Positions 11,311-24,861 of a stretch of 64,000 nucleotides of DNA are shown here, one piece after another. Within the stretch, counting starts at the first letter, position 1. Each line of letters opens with the position of its first letter. The stretch is taken from positions 20,697,501-20,761,500 of the forward strand of contig JABWDB010000002.1 in the NCBI GenBank assembly GCA_019614645.1. Direction: 5' to 3'. Both the position numbers and the translations under genes were made by a program. This DNA comes from Stratiolaelaps scimitus. Its lineage: Eukaryota > Arthropoda > Arachnida > Mesostigmata > Laelapidae. Below the pieces are notes generated by a model. It did no database searches. It saw only the letters and a list, made by a program, of their open reading frames with translations, and was not told the origin of the DNA.

Positions 11311-14300
11311 ACTTTTTTAAGCGCCATAAGAGCACACGCACATATCATTCAACAAGATCTATTCGTCCATGGTTACAGGGCCGAAAATTCTTCCCCTCAC
11401 ATGTGCAAGCTCTGCCATATTCCGTACAAAGCTTTCATATCCCTGGAAGCGCACTTGGTGTCCACCGATTAAATTAAAAAAAAAGAAGTAGTTGCTCGCT
11501 TTCGTTCGACAGCCAGAGGACCATGCTGATTGTTGCCACTGCATATTATCTGATAGGCTGATACTGATACTAGTGATACTCCATCTAGCGATTGATTTTG
11601 CACTGCTGCCTCGATGTCTGTGCATTCATTTATGTTCCGTTGACCGACGTGCGTAGCCAGGTTTAAACCGTTGGGCAGGCCAATAGCGTCCTACTCGCTG
11701 TGCGCTCTAACATTTTTCTAAGATTGACCGCAACAAAGAAGATGAAGTCGACAATGGACAATGGCAAGAAGGGAAACATTGCGTAGAATCGCACCGAAAC
11801 GTGGAAAAAACACCGAGTGTTTGTAGTCGCCAGTCGTCGAGTCTAGCCCGAAGCTGTGCGGGCAACTCGCGCGTTGAGAAGGACAAACAGGCAAGCTTAG
11901 ACGAAGGGGAAGTTTGCGCAAAGACAACGCTGTGACAAGATATATGTTTGTTTGAAGAGGCCGCCGAGGACCGGCATGGGACTGGCCAATGGCTAGCGGT
12001 GGCCGCGTTCGACGCCCGTTTAATGTTCTTTGCTTAGTCGCTCGGCGGTGGCGGCGGCGGTGGTGGTGGTCATTTGGACGAGGGCGTATGTGTACCCGAC
12101 CAGAGCTTAGCCCAATGGTGGATGGTCCGAGTCATACGCAAGTTGCAATGTGTACTCGCGCCGCTTCGCAAGCCTTGGCTTGCTTACAACACCTTTGTAT
12201 GTGGTGCATTATTATGATCGTCTGTTCACGGGCGGATATTCCAACGTAGGTGCACATTGCACGATGGCGAATGACGCGGAGCTGCAATCTGTCTCTCTGA
12301 CTGATTGACCGACTCTAGCGACCGTTTGTAGCAGTCGAACGAGCGTAGGTGGAAGGGCTGCCTAGACCGCGTTGAATGGAGAATGAAGAACTACCAAAGA
12401 GAGAACTATAAGCTAGGTCTCCCAAGGCAACGGGGGCCGCAGTGAGGCAGTCTACGGTGGTACCATTATAGTCACCGGTGGGTGGTTGGCTCTCCCAGAA
12501 GCAGTTTGTCTTGTCAAGTTGCTCTTGCGGATGTGACAGTCTGTGAGTGCGAGTGTGCTCGCTCCTGGTTGTGTTCAACTCTCAAGCCGATCTAGTGGTT
12601 AAAGTCAGTGAAGCTGGCTCGTATATAACGGTTAGTCCGACGTCAATCAAATAAAATGCCATAACATCTTTTATTGTCATAATTGAAGCTTGCTAATGGC
12701 AATCAAGCCGATTCATAGTGTGGGCAGGAACTGAGCACTGTCGGTTAATAGAAAGGTGGTTGACAGCTGAAATTCAATATAAATGAATAGTCATATATCG
12801 AGTGTCACAGAACGACGTTGGTGGTGACTTCATTAGCCTTCAACGGCAAATGTCGCGTATGAGAAATACTCAGTGAATGATCCTTCAAGGATTTTCATTG
12901 CGCTGTTAACACATGGCCGATATCGTTTAAATAACCTCATTGTCCAACCTCGCGATCCGTTTTGGGCTCCACTATAAGTGACTTCTTATAGTACAGCTAA
13001 GCATATTTACATTGCGCATCCTACGATTTTCAATATTTCCTTCGGTTGTCTACCTCCGAATGTCGTTTGTAGCGCGTAAAGTTGTACACGCAATTGCGGC
13101 ACCGTCACAACAACCTCTTGTGCTGATACTCTAACAGCAACAGCGTTGTCTAGCGGCAACAGCCGCAGCTTGCGCGAGCCGTGGATGCGCTTGTTCGATG
13201 ACAAGTGTCTCGTTGTTTAATAGAAAGCGAGTTTTGTTCCCAGGACTACACCGGTCCCGAAATCGATCCGCGTAGCGCCCGCTCCTCGCCCCAGTAACAC
13301 CTCCTATATTCGGGATTTCTCCTGTATTCTGCGCGGCCGTGCTAAAGATAACCTCCTCTGTTCGATTATTTTTCGCGCTTCAAGGATTGACATATGAAGA
13401 GCATTGCCGATATGTAAATGCTTATAACGCCGCGTGGTCGCGTTCGTTGTATCTAGCACGCATGGGTGTACATTAAATGGACGATACTCATTTCTTAATG
13501 TCGCGTCGATCCTCGCCGATGACTTCGTCTGTTCCCTCTGAAGCCGATATGCCCTCTCCTTCACATGCTTTAACCAGCCCAAGTGTAATGTATTATGGTG
13601 ATTTAGTCCCTATTTCATCTGTGAATTTTCTCTTCAACTGTAGTCTCCCAAAAGACACCTGCGCCAACTATCGTCTCTTCATATACACGATACTACAGCG
13701 AATGATATTCGTTAGGCGTTCATAGACAAATATGAGCACCCATCGCGTTTTGTTTTCTCCCTGTGGCGCCAATCGTGCGCGGTAGAGCTGCCATCCGCCG
13801 CGACGAACCGAATGGACCAGCAGTTAGGCAGTTAGGTGGCTATGGTACAGATGATTATTAATGAACTCGTGCTCTACATCACAGAGGGCGGGTTCTTCAA
13901 AAGCCAGTCCTCCCGTTCCCCCGATGCAGGGCGATCATGTTATCATTCTTCTCTTTATTCCCCGCTCTCGCTCAAGGCTAATTCAGAGCCTTTTTTTGTG
14001 CTTGCCTGCCCTTGTTCCACTGGCCTTCACTACCTGCTGCCAGGGCGACTTTCTTGAAGAAGGTTGGCTTTCTTTCGAGAAACACCGCCTTTGTCACCGT
14101 CAGCACCATCACTGCGACTGTGCCCCAAAAAAAAAGAACACAAAATAGCAGCCAATAGATACTCCACCACCCTAAGACTACAGGCACAAACGCCGCTCGA
14201 TCATTGAGCCGTGCCCGTCATGAACACGCCAGTCCAGAGTGTAGTAGTATATTTGTCGTGTAGTCTTTTATGCTGGCCCGAACCGAGAGACATTAGACAC

Positions 14301-17300
14301 GAAAAGTATCATCGTATTGCCTGACTATATCTGTTATATTGTATCTGTCATCTATTGTGTGGCCAATATGACCAGTCATATTAGTATCTATAGATGGAAA
14401 CACTCAAAAGACCTAGGAGAATGAAGGCTGTCAGCCACAATGGTGCCCGCTCTCTCTATCTGTCTGTGCTAGCGATAGGGATGGTAGTATGTATATCTTA
14501 ATCAAGCAAGTAAAGCTTGACGACGCCCAACAGTTTCCATAGGGGTGGCCGTGGGAGAAAACGCGACATGTTAATGAGCTGGAATACCACCTCGCAGGTC
14601 TTTGTCGAAAAAGCTCAGCCGAAGGTAGGAGATGAATGTGGCCGCGCAACTCTGTCTTGGCATGATTGGGGGGGGCCAACCCATAGCCAATAGCGGAGAT
14701 GAGATATCGTCCCTTCATAGGGTCGTGTGTATTTCAGCTTACTGGTGCCAAATCGCTGTAGTATGCCAGATATTGGTCGTGATTACTTCTGGAAGGACAC
14801 CGAATGAATGCTGATGATACGGCAGTATCGATATTGCTGGTTTACACGCTGAGCATACTCGTGTTCATTTAACGTACGCTGGCTAAGTAGATAAAGTATA
14901 AGTTTAACAAACACTGATATAGTAAGAGGTCACAATTTGCTGAATTTCTATACCGCTGACAAAAAAATCGAGTTATTTTAATTTCGTCAGACGAAACACG
15001 TTAACAATTTATTTGCTAAATGTCTTAGTTAACAAATAAGATGTAGGACGAATGGTTGGTTTCAACGTACGTGAGAAGGCCAATCGAATGTCAGGGAATA
15101 TAATCGACAATGAAGAATGGCAGTTGATCATCCTTCTACAGCCCATAATGTCTGTAACTTTCTACTATAAGTATTATAGATGATTTCTTCAACAGAACAT
15201 TGATGGTCCTGACTCGACGATTCATGCCTGCCCGCCGTTCGCCTCTGCTAGAGGTTCTGTCAAAGCTGAACAACTGAAATGAATCACTTTGTTGCAATTC
15301 TCGTCAACGAAGCTTAATGAACGTTAAATTTCAAAAATACTTTTTTCCCTACTTCTGGTACAGGGCAAATTATAATTCGGGTAAATTGCATATAACTTAG
15401 TCAGCATATTAGACCATGGCTGATGGTATGATGATTGTATGAAGATGTGCACACTTTGCGAATTTACCTTTCATTTGTAGTCCTGACAAATCTACTAGAA
15501 ATGCTGCCACACATTATGTCATACCTAATAATTTCATAATAATAACAGTAACAATTAATAATGATAGCACTAATTTCAGACCGAACCATCTATCGTAGTT
15601 AGCGCGAATAGCCACTTAGGTAGGTCCACCCTTAACAGGTCGATGTGTAGACACTAAACAAATCCCCATCGGCATGTTGTCATCTCCTACATGATCTGTG
15701 GCATACTTCGCCCGCCGCTTATACATTAACGGGGGGGGGTGTTGAGGGCTTTAGACCACGCGTCCAACTTGTCTCCGTCAGTGCTTAGCCTCCAATGCCG
15801 GGAATTGTCGCCTCGTCGCTGCTATCGCTAAGGGATTGAAATTCAGGAACACGATCCCAATTCGATGATTCGCTTTCTGCGCTTATCCGTTTTCTGTCTC
15901 TCTTTCTCTCCCTCTCTCATTCAACAACACTAGGGAGTTGTTCCTCAGTCGCTTCGAGGGCGCATCGGATTCTAGACTAAGCCGCATTCCCGCTAGCAAT
16001 TATCACTCCGGGAGGGGCTGGCTCCTCGGAAACAACAGGCAAGCTTCTCTATTTCCCGATCGAACACACGCGGACTACAAGCATCCAGAAATAGGCGAGT
16101 TGAAACCAACAACAGTGATACGACTTTTCTTAGCCAGCGGTGACAACGATCGGACACCCTGAGCGCGCTGTGTGCCTTGGTTGACACGATTGACTGCTTC
16201 TCGGAGATTGCCTCCACTCGCTCCAGCGTCTGGAAGTGTCCATTTGGATTTCGGCACGCTGTATATGCTGCCTTGCTGTCGACCGCACACTACCACGGCT
16301 AAGATCTGCTGGCCTGCCCGCCTGCCCGCCTGCTTAACTAATATGCGCGAAACTCTTAGCGTTTCGTTCGCTCTTCACGAGCGCTCTGATCTTCTCGGAA
16401 TCACGTCCCGGAAAGACTGCGCGTCTTCGTCAGAGTGAGTCTGCGGAGACCTTCGGCTCTGAACCGGTGTTAGAATGAGAGAATATCGCGATTGTCTCGA
16501 AGCTCTTCCCGATCAAATGATGAAGGGAAGTTCATTCTGGAGTTCGTTGATCCACTCCAACAAATAACTTCTATTGTATATTTACGATGCGTACACGCAC
16601 TTAATCGGATACAATCGCCGATATAGAAGTACATAGCAGAGTACGGCCTCAAACTGATAGGTACGTATACACAAAATGCCGTTGTTGAAATTTGTGTCGC
16701 CTGAGCACACAGAGAGCGAGCATTTATTACAGGGGGGGGGCGGGGATGCGGTACTCTGAAGGTAAATAGAGATCATTCAGCTTCGAACATACGAAAAAAA
16801 GGCATGTCGTTCTGAAGGCGTGTTATACATGCAGTTGTCTATGGTGGACGCTGCTTGTTCAGGAGTGTGGGCATAACGAGACCAGACTGGAGTCACTACT
16901 TCCTTTATGTGGTGAAAACTACGTCTTTGGATAATAACCCTAACCTGTTTAGAATAGAACAAACAATTCCTCTCATTGTCTACGTGGTGGGCCGCACATC
17001 ATGAATGAAACTTGTACCTTGTAGTATCACACATTTGGTTTCATAGGGACAACTTCGTCAATGTCTCGGACTCCGTAAACTCCGAAACATAGTGTTGCCC
17101 TCACGAACATTGACCGGAATCGAGCGAAACTTTATATTCGATATGAAATTCACTGTTTAGTTAGTTGCTTACCCGAAGTTGACAGGGATAGCGGAATACA
17201 TTTTGTGGTGCAAAGGGAACACTAGTTGTTACCGTCAACGGGATTACATGTGATAGGAGCGTCGTGACAAAATGGCAGATACCAACACGAAATGGAACGA

Positions 17301-18208
17301 GAGACCCTGACAACGATCAACTAACGGGGCCACTAGAATTAGACAACGTAGAGAGTTCTGGCACAAATCACGCCCGGTAGCCTCTGTGCTCGAGAGCTGG
17401 GGCATATTGAGCATCAAGGCATGAAGACCTTCTGTTATTACGACTCGTTCATGACTTAACAGGATAGTTGAGTACGCTTGAATGGGAGAATATCGCACGC
17501 TATCGCTATATTGCCATACTGCAACTTGCCATCGCAACTCTTCTTGGTTTTGCAGCGCAGTCAGTTGCACTCAGCGAACGAGCTTCTTGTCCATTTCACT
17601 CCGCTGTCGTTGGGTACGTAGGCTATAAACCGTCGCTGGATCGCCACAACTAGCCCATACTTTCCACTGGGATATATATGTACATATCAATTATCATTAA
17701 GGTGTAACAGTCAACACCTTGTGAGCCGGCAGCGGCCGTGTTTCACCGGTTGCTGGTTGTTAAAGCGTCGGGTGTCGGGTGGCATCCTCGTTCAGTTCTG
17801 CGTGCCCGTCGACTTCTCCGAACGAACCGCCACTAACAAGCAGTCGAGCGGGGCCGTAGTCGTCATTCGTGTTATTCGTTCGCTGGCTAGTCATCGTTCG
17901 AACTCGTCACTACACAACACGAAATGGCGACACGAGCAGTAAAGGCTAGAAGTAAACGAAAACATGGCTATTAGCACTCTTTATGGATGGAGCCCTTCTA
18001 GAGAACTTCATGCTCGACGGGCTTTGCCTCGATTACCTATTACCTACTACCTGATGAGGGTATATCCCGGATCTCGTTCGCCTTTCATTCCGATTCGTGA
18101 GCTGGACCAAGCAACGACCCTGGAAGTAAAGGAAGACCTCGTCAAACCCGCTTAGGTATGTAACCCGCTTGGTTCTGTTCCCCCGGCATTCTCGCGTTCA
18201 GCTCATCT

Positions 18209-18234
18209 TTCTCTATCTCTCTCTCTCTCTCTCT
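18209..18234. repeat. (CT)n microsatellite
   Basis: A CT dinucleotide run with one TAT interruption near its left end. Confidence 0.8.
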
Positions 18235-19254
18235 GTTCTTCGATGCCAAAACATGCATGACACACGATTACGGAACTGAGCTCATCGGCCTCGCTGGAAG
18301 ACTGCTATAGCTCATGTTGTAGTTATCGCAGCGGCAGCAGCAGCAGTAAATAGTAGCAGCAAATGGCATCAACACCGCGAGTGGTAGGGAGCTATGATAT
18401 TTCTGCAGGCGCAGCAAGCCGATAGATAGGCTGGCGTGTCTGTGTGTGTGTATGGCCGAATCTATCCTCGGTCTGCTATTCCTTGGGCAGCTAAGGATTT
18501 TCTCTCTCGCTTCGTTCTCACTCGCTAAGGACCTGTGTCTAATTCGACAAGATGTGTATGTGACCACCATTCCGTATGATTAGTTTGAGAAGGTGCTTCC
18601 TTTTCGGGAGCCCGTGGGAGGGGGCGATGAACGGGGATCACTCGCCCAATAAAACAGAACGAGAGTGACGTCAGGTACTGGATTGAGCAACGAAGACGGA
18701 CAATTCGAATGGCTGGCTTGACCCTCATCGGGGCATGTGTACGGATATGATTGTGAAAAAAATTGAAATTATATTACATTGAAACCGTAATTAGTGTCTT
18801 TAAAGTATCTCCCGAACCTGCCAGGTAATTGAGTTAGTAGATATATCATATGATGATAATAAGATGAACAGCATTATATTATTTTCTTATATAATTATCG
18901 AACATGCGGTCTAGACAGCGAATCACATTTGGCAGAGTTCGATGAGAACTCATCAATAGCAACATCATAATTAGCACCGCTTTATGTCAACACAGTACAA
19001 GACAAACAATATGCTTCAACAGGGTGAAACCCTATTGAACCATAGAAGTCTGACCATTTTTAAACGCATTCCTTGACTTAGCCGCCAATATTCACTTGTT
19101 ACAGATAAGATGCTGGCAACAGCACACACGTGTGAACGAGTTAAAATCTCACTGTTCTACCCTTGGAAAAAGACCCCAAAGCCCCTCAATGAGACCTCGA
19201 GGGCCCCATAGGAAGTCCCTGCTCCCTCGAGCCCCACTGTTGTACTCGATTCGT

Positions 19255-19351
19255 AAAGGTAAAGGTTTTATTGGTTTATTAAAGGAGCTGCAATTTTACA
19301 ATGCTTAAGCTGTCTTATATGTCACGAGGCGGGGCTCGAACCTGCGGTCTC
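19255..19351 (-). mobile_element. tRNA-derived SINE, partial copy (minus strand)
   Basis: On the minus strand this carries the same 3' body as the copy at 31950-32096: the tRNA-like B box GGTTCGAGCCC, then the TGACATATAAGA-type junction, a CTTAAGCATTGTAAAATTGC body, and a tail of repeated ACCTTT. Matching stops just 5' of the B box (near 19351), so the A box and the first half of the tRNA-like head are missing. It is therefore 5'-truncated or disrupted and unlikely to be transcribed by Pol III. Confidence 0.85.
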
Positions 19352-21719
19352 GGCTCGCGCTTTTATCTTTTCTAGATACGCACATGACGCCGTTATTAAT
19401 TCGAATAGTTCTGCTTCTCGATTCAAATGAGTGTACCTCGATCTATACCAATGGAATCAATGATAGATTCGAAGTTCGTGCTCTCACCGACTTCACGCCT
19501 ATGTTCCCTATGTGCCAGCATAAGAGACGCTGCGATGGTCACCTTTGCGTGTCACCCATAAATGCCTTAGATTAATGGCGGCGATGATTATGCTGCTACA
19601 CAAAACACGTATTGGCTCGCATCGTGCAACCAAGTCAATTCGCTTCGTGAAATATCGTGGCCTTGTAAAGCAGGACGAGCGCGAGCAATTTTAGCCAACT
19701 TGGCGCTAAATAGATACTAGATCTATAGTGTCAACTGCCACCTGTCCTCAGGGTGCATAGTAACAGCGTGATATGCTGTTTGCAGAAAGGATTTGAAGTC
19801 AAATGTCGACGCATATACGATGTCGCCATTATAATGGTTCCTGCCTACCAGAAGCGTTTGCGGGTGATCGATAGACCGGTCGATCTATGTTCGCGGTTGG
19901 ACACTCCACACCGGCATTAGAGGAAACGAATATCAGCTATATTGTTGTCGAGACACACGCTCATCAGTATTCATTAAACGCTACCTGCACTGCCTCGTTT
20001 GCTTCGACGACAGAGAACCAGCGAGCATGGCCTGATAACTCGATCGTCGTCACCACTATTATATTATAGCAGAGCGCTGGCAGAATGACTGTGCAAGTGG
20101 AAGAATCGCTCGAGATGTCCATCATTCGTTAACTTATACAACGACCGAGCATCACGCAAGTAGCTGTTAGATCTCAGGTCAAACAATGTATCTCTCTGAA
20201 CGGACGCTGCCGCGGGGTCTTTTCGGTGGGACATATTGGACGACGTCTTTGACAGGAGTGAATCACCAAGTATGCGCTGACCCCCCCCCCCGTGCAGGTA
20301 GCGAACGTCGGATTGAATGTTACAACGGGTCGGCAGAGGCAACGACCATATCAGTGGACGTATTTGAATAAAGGGTTCAAGTTTTTTTTTTTTTTAATTT
20401 AGTTTTTCTTCGTTTCCAAATCGCTAATGAACACCTTTAGCAAAAGTATTCTGTATTGCATGCTGGTGCATCATTTTATATAAAGAGCAATGTAAGCTTT
20501 CTCGCAAGTTATACTTGACTAGGCGTAGTTGTTTATTGTACGGCACGAGTAGATCTCATAACACTTACTGGTCACTACCAGCGACCATGACTAGGCCACT
20601 GTTAGCTTGTGCATAGACGCATACTAATTGTATACGACTTAACATACGACTCGTAAATTAGAAACGCACATATCATTACCACTAAGAAGCAGTGACACGA
20701 TGTGAGCAAACAGGGTGTAAAGTGGTAAATCACGTCAATGTACCTCTTTTAATACCTAATCGTGCCTCTTCTTTCAGCTTAGGTACTGGTTACCAGTTTG
20801 CGTTCAAGTGTATTCTCTATTTCTCTCTGTCTCTCTCTCTCCCTCCCTGGGTCTCTAGGTCCGTTTCAATTGGTTCCTTTTTTTTCCTTTTCCCGAATTT
20901 CTCTTTCTATCTCGTTCTGTCGCCGTGTTTTCGGTGGCCCCGTCGTTTGTCATTCTCGGTTCTACACTGGGTTGGTTTCACTCGATCCAACCAGTAGGGA
21001 GTGCTGCAGCAACAGCATCAACAACAGCAGTAGCAGAGCCGACAACAACAGCATCAACAGATGACTTGACACTTTTACATTGGGCCACAGATACATAGGA
21101 GCAGCGTCAGCGGCGGCAGCAGCGGATGTAACTAATGACCAATCGAGGCAGTTGTCGCGTCAAGCCATTTTCTCTCTGAATGAGCGAACTCGTTTCAAAT
21201 AATTCCCACAGGGATCACTCCAGATCGGCCCCCTCCTTCTCTCTCTCTCTCTCGCTCCCCGGAGTGCCACATGCACAGCTTCGTTCCGCTGTCATCCTCG
21301 TCATGTGGACTCGAATCAGTAGAATCAGTTGGCTGCTCACCCGCAACACATGCCCACGTAGTTACTCGCTCAGCCACCAGACGACACAAACACACCCGCA
21401 CTCGAGGTAAAGACAAGTCAACAACTAGTCTCGGTAATATGCGACAGTTGCTGTCGCGCACAATGCTGAAGTTTAGGGAGTTGGGGGGGCGGTGATCTTT
21501 GCTTTTTGTTGTCACCTATTTATTCTAATAAACACTTGTGCGCGCAGAAGAAAAAAATTCGCATTCGGCGGGGCCGCCGCAAGCCGCCCCAGACTATTTC
21601 GGCACATTCGGGGTCATTCTACCTGGATCTGCTGGAGCGAATTGCTATCCTATGCTGTCACATGTGGGTGTGATGCCACTAAGCTTATTTCACAGTATTA
21701 TTGCTTTGCGGGTAAACTT
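19352..21719. other. Gene-free stretch between two SINE copies
   Basis: No exon recognised. Contains 11 consecutive C (20281-20291), 14 consecutive T (20382-20395) and CT-rich tracts near 20.82 and 21.24 kb. Confidence 0.5.
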
Positions 21720-21818
21720 AAAGGTAAAGGAGTATTGGCTTATTAAAAGAGCTGCAATTTTACAATGCTTAAGCTCTCCTATATGTCATCGTCACGCAGC
21801 GGGGCTCGAACCTGCAGG
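21720..21818 (-). mobile_element. tRNA-derived SINE, diverged partial copy (minus strand)
   Basis: Second minus-strand copy of the same SINE body. It keeps the CTTAAGCATTGTAAAATTGC block, the TTTACCTTTA tail and the GGTTCGAGCCCCG B-box region. It carries a small insertion between the body and the head, and homology ends at about 21818. It is more diverged than the other two copies. Confidence 0.82.
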
Positions 21819-22645
21819 GCCGATATTTAAGCTTAATACTCTCCACAATTCGTCTTAACGATCCACAATTCGAGTAGATACCACGAAAGCGAAATTGTGT
21901 TGAGTTCGCGCTGTGGGATCACGCTCAATACGGAAAGTAAGGCAGAAAATTTGTGACAAAATAGATGAAATGCTAACGAAACACCATGTCTGTGGAACTA
22001 ATGTATTCACTTCTCGCTTTTCGTGATGGGACTCCTTCATTTAGCCGCTCGATTAATTTTCAACACTTCGGAACTAACAGTATCCTAAGAGAGTAAGCTA
22101 AATTAGGTAAAACTTTTTTAAAGCGAATAGTTCCTTAGTTTACGAAGTACTACCGGTATACAAGTTATGTATTATACACCTCATCCGTGGGCACCAGACA
22201 GATATAAAAGACATCTCCTCAAGTCGAAACAACTTTCCTCCGATTGGGCACTTTCGTTCAACCTCTCATCCTCGGGTTTGCATTCCCCTCCATTTCATTC
22301 AATAGAAAAACTTTTGTCCGCAGGTATGGTCTTTCAATGGGCATCACTACTAAACACCACCTCTGTGGTCGTACACTCCATAGTCGTTAACGTATGCATT
22401 GTTTCACGGCACAAGTCTATCGGAAGTATATCACGAATAAGGCTTGCGATAATATCCGCGCTTGTTAAATGTCATCAACCATGGAGTGCCTTGCTGATGT
22501 TAAGGGTCAATGACGTTTCAAAGAAGCGCTTCGCGCGCCAGCGTTTTCACCACATTTGGAAGTTGCCTTGAATAAACATTTGTCGTCTTCTCGCTCAGCT
22601 AAGATTCTCGACCTTTTACCTTAGTAGGGTTCATATATTTATCCC
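21819..22645. other. No gene supported; scattered open segments on the minus strand
   Basis: One minus-strand frame from about 22570 down to 22200 reads for long stretches and is interrupted only by TGA codons. It could be decayed coding sequence, but I recognise no domain in it. Confidence 0.3.
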
Positions 22646-23039
22646 TCATTCCTCGGGTGAGGGCTTCATGCTCATCCCTCCATCGTAGCCCATAGCACAT
22701 CTTCGTACCGCGCCATCACTATACAATACAAACTGCGGTTTATTGACGGAACTGCAACATACATTGCTTGAGTTCTCGTAAAAAAAATAATAGGTAAAAG
22801 GTGTAAAATATCACACTGCAACAGACGAAGTTACGAAGTCACTACGCGACTGCAACTCATAAAGCGATACACTGCGTTCTCCTCGCATTTTTCACAAACT
22901 GCTCCGTTTTCAATGTACTGTACGCGTCTAACAGTCTCACATTGTTGGCAGCTACATCTGGCTGATACAAACTGTCATTCTCTTCTACCAGCGCCTGCAG
23001 TCGTCTCATTGTTCCTTCATCTAAACATCGCTCGCCCAT
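22646..23039 (-). CDS. Possible small two-exon gene, unknown product (~90 residues)
   Basis: I do not recognise this gene. Exon one (23039-22873, minus) starts MGERCLDEGTMRRLQ and continues as a charged, helix-prone stretch. An in-frame stop lies shortly upstream of the ATG. Joining a GTGTAT donor at 22872 to a TGTTGCAG acceptor gives exon two (22751-22646). The phases fit (CA|T) and the frame then stays open to a TGA. The exon-two peptide contains QFVLYSDGAVRRC. Weak points are the poor donor, the short length and the lack of a known homologue. Without splicing, exon one alone is a 60-codon ORF. Confidence 0.25.
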
Positions 23040-24552
23040 AGGCCGCGGCTCATTTCATTTCACTCTATTATACATTTGTTATGTGTTTGTCTTGTCTCTC
23101 ACAGAAGATCCCTCACAACTCACGAGCGCCCTGTCTCACGCGTTTGAGCTTTTATGTGAACCCTTATTACTGTAGCGACCCCCTCCGTCGCCGTTACGTG
23201 CATGTATTCCTTTGTCAATCTCTGCACTCCAACACTCAGCGTCCAGTTCATACCCTAGAAGAGACGATAGAGATAGAGAGAGAGAGGAGGGTGGCGAGCT
23301 GGTCGTTCTGAATGCTAAACAATCTCTTTTTCCCTTGTCAGCCAGCAAACCGGCTGGCCAGCTCTGTAATGTTTTTGATTCTACTATTCAGAGCGAGAGC
23401 GATAGCGACCGAGATGTCGTCGTATGCACTAACGAAGCTCGTAGCAAAGAGGCGTGGGCGCATCAGCTCCGAAGTGGTCGCTGCTTTCCGCGCTAACAAG
23501 ACTATCACGTTTACCAAACGACAGCATTAAGTATCGCACGCCACTTGGATGTACAATTGTTTCATAAACACGCCAAGGCGCCGCACGTTCAGGGACCCTG
23601 TTTGTCATAACCTAGTCAGATCGGAATCATCGGTAGGCCATAACAACATGTAGACAGATACATCTAAATCGCAATTCGCCGCGACGACAAACAGGCTCAC
23701 ATTGTCTTGATTTATCTTAGCACACGCTATGAGACAAGCTGAGATGCCAACTCCTGTGTTGGCAATACGTTAGACTGACTTATCTATTTCGCAACTTGGC
23801 AATGAAACTCCATGATACAATCTGGTGAAAGCGATTTTCTAAACGAATACTTTGAATATCAATTTAAATGACCCAAGTCAGCCTATCAGGTGTGGGTATC
23901 GATTTAAATAGGGATAAATGTATAAAGATGATTTGACACGTTATAGCTACCCTGGGTCTTTTTCGGTCATTTGAATCAAACCAGCGAACCACGTTCCTGT
24001 CTCCCGACCGTGCCACTGAATCATGTGTGGTTACACAACCGATATATGAATTCTGTCCCTCATGGCTTTTGCGATTACTGTGACACAGCAGCGGTTGTTC
24101 CAACTAGACCTTCGATTGATGATAGGTTAACTTATCATTTCATATTTATTATATTTATCGACTGAACTATTTATTTGGTCATAGACCCATGCCCAACTTT
24201 GGCACTAATTCCCTCCCCGTTAAATCCATTATATTTCTACCAGTTCGAGTATTCTCCGCTGTCCTCAGCAGCTCAATCAGTCGAATAGCTAGCATTACTT
24301 AAGAGCTGAAAGAAAAACTCGAGTTGAGCGCAGCCCTCATTGGCCCCGCGCGATCGGGAACCGCCTGAGCTCCGCCGATGACATACGAACGAGTGCTATT
24401 TAAACAATGTTGTGCACTTAAGCACTTCGTTTGTGCATTGTTGAAACTCGTCTCGACGTTCAACAAGAGTATCAGCAATTCGGGAGTGTTATCGAATAGT
24501 TCAAAAGAGAATGAAGGTCAATTGTACTTCGTCTGGTCCATTTGAGGGACAG

Positions 24553-24554
<2 letters not shown>

Positions 24555-24583
<29 letters not shown>
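24555..24583. repeat. (CT)n microsatellite
   Basis: About 14 consecutive CT dinucleotides. It generates Arg-Glu and Leu-Ser repeat shadows in the flanking frames. Confidence 0.9.
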
Positions 24584-24586
<3 letters not shown>

Positions 24587-24820
24587 GCTCCCTCGAGCGA
24601 CTTTTTTTCCGGGTTGGGGCTGGCTAGACCGCGTTTCCCAATGGCGTGGCCCGCCTTTGTTCGTCGGGCCCAGCTCAATTGGTTCGCGTTCGTTGTTTCC
24701 GCATATTGTCACAGTTATCGCGAGTTCAGTCGCTGCTACCGCTTGTCCTCACACGATTCTTAAAATCAGCCATCTTAACTGTACTGCGTAGCAATTATTC
24801 TACGCTGTCCAAACTGTAAC

Positions 24821-24861
24821 TGTGCTTTATAGTGGTCTCAATGTGCTTCATAGTGGTCGTC
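24821..24861. repeat. Tandem duplication, 2 x ~20 bp
   Basis: TGTGCTTTATAGTGGTCTCA is followed directly by a near-copy, TGTGCTTCATAGTGGTCGTC. Confidence 0.75.

Larger units (their letters stand above)
3620..19254. other. Long gene-free stretch, ~15.6 kb
   Basis: No recognisable coding exon, tRNA or rRNA. It holds scattered microsatellites, with several annotated separately, and GC-rich patches with CAG/CCG runs (about 7.04-7.08, 8.39-8.41 and 9.24-9.28 kb). Open frames up to about 160 codons (for example 9397-9882 minus) match no family I know and are within chance expectation for this length. Confidence 0.5.

Noticed and set aside
11148..11477. ORF with a long Tyr-Ile repeat
   Set aside because: It is a translation of the (TA)n microsatellite.
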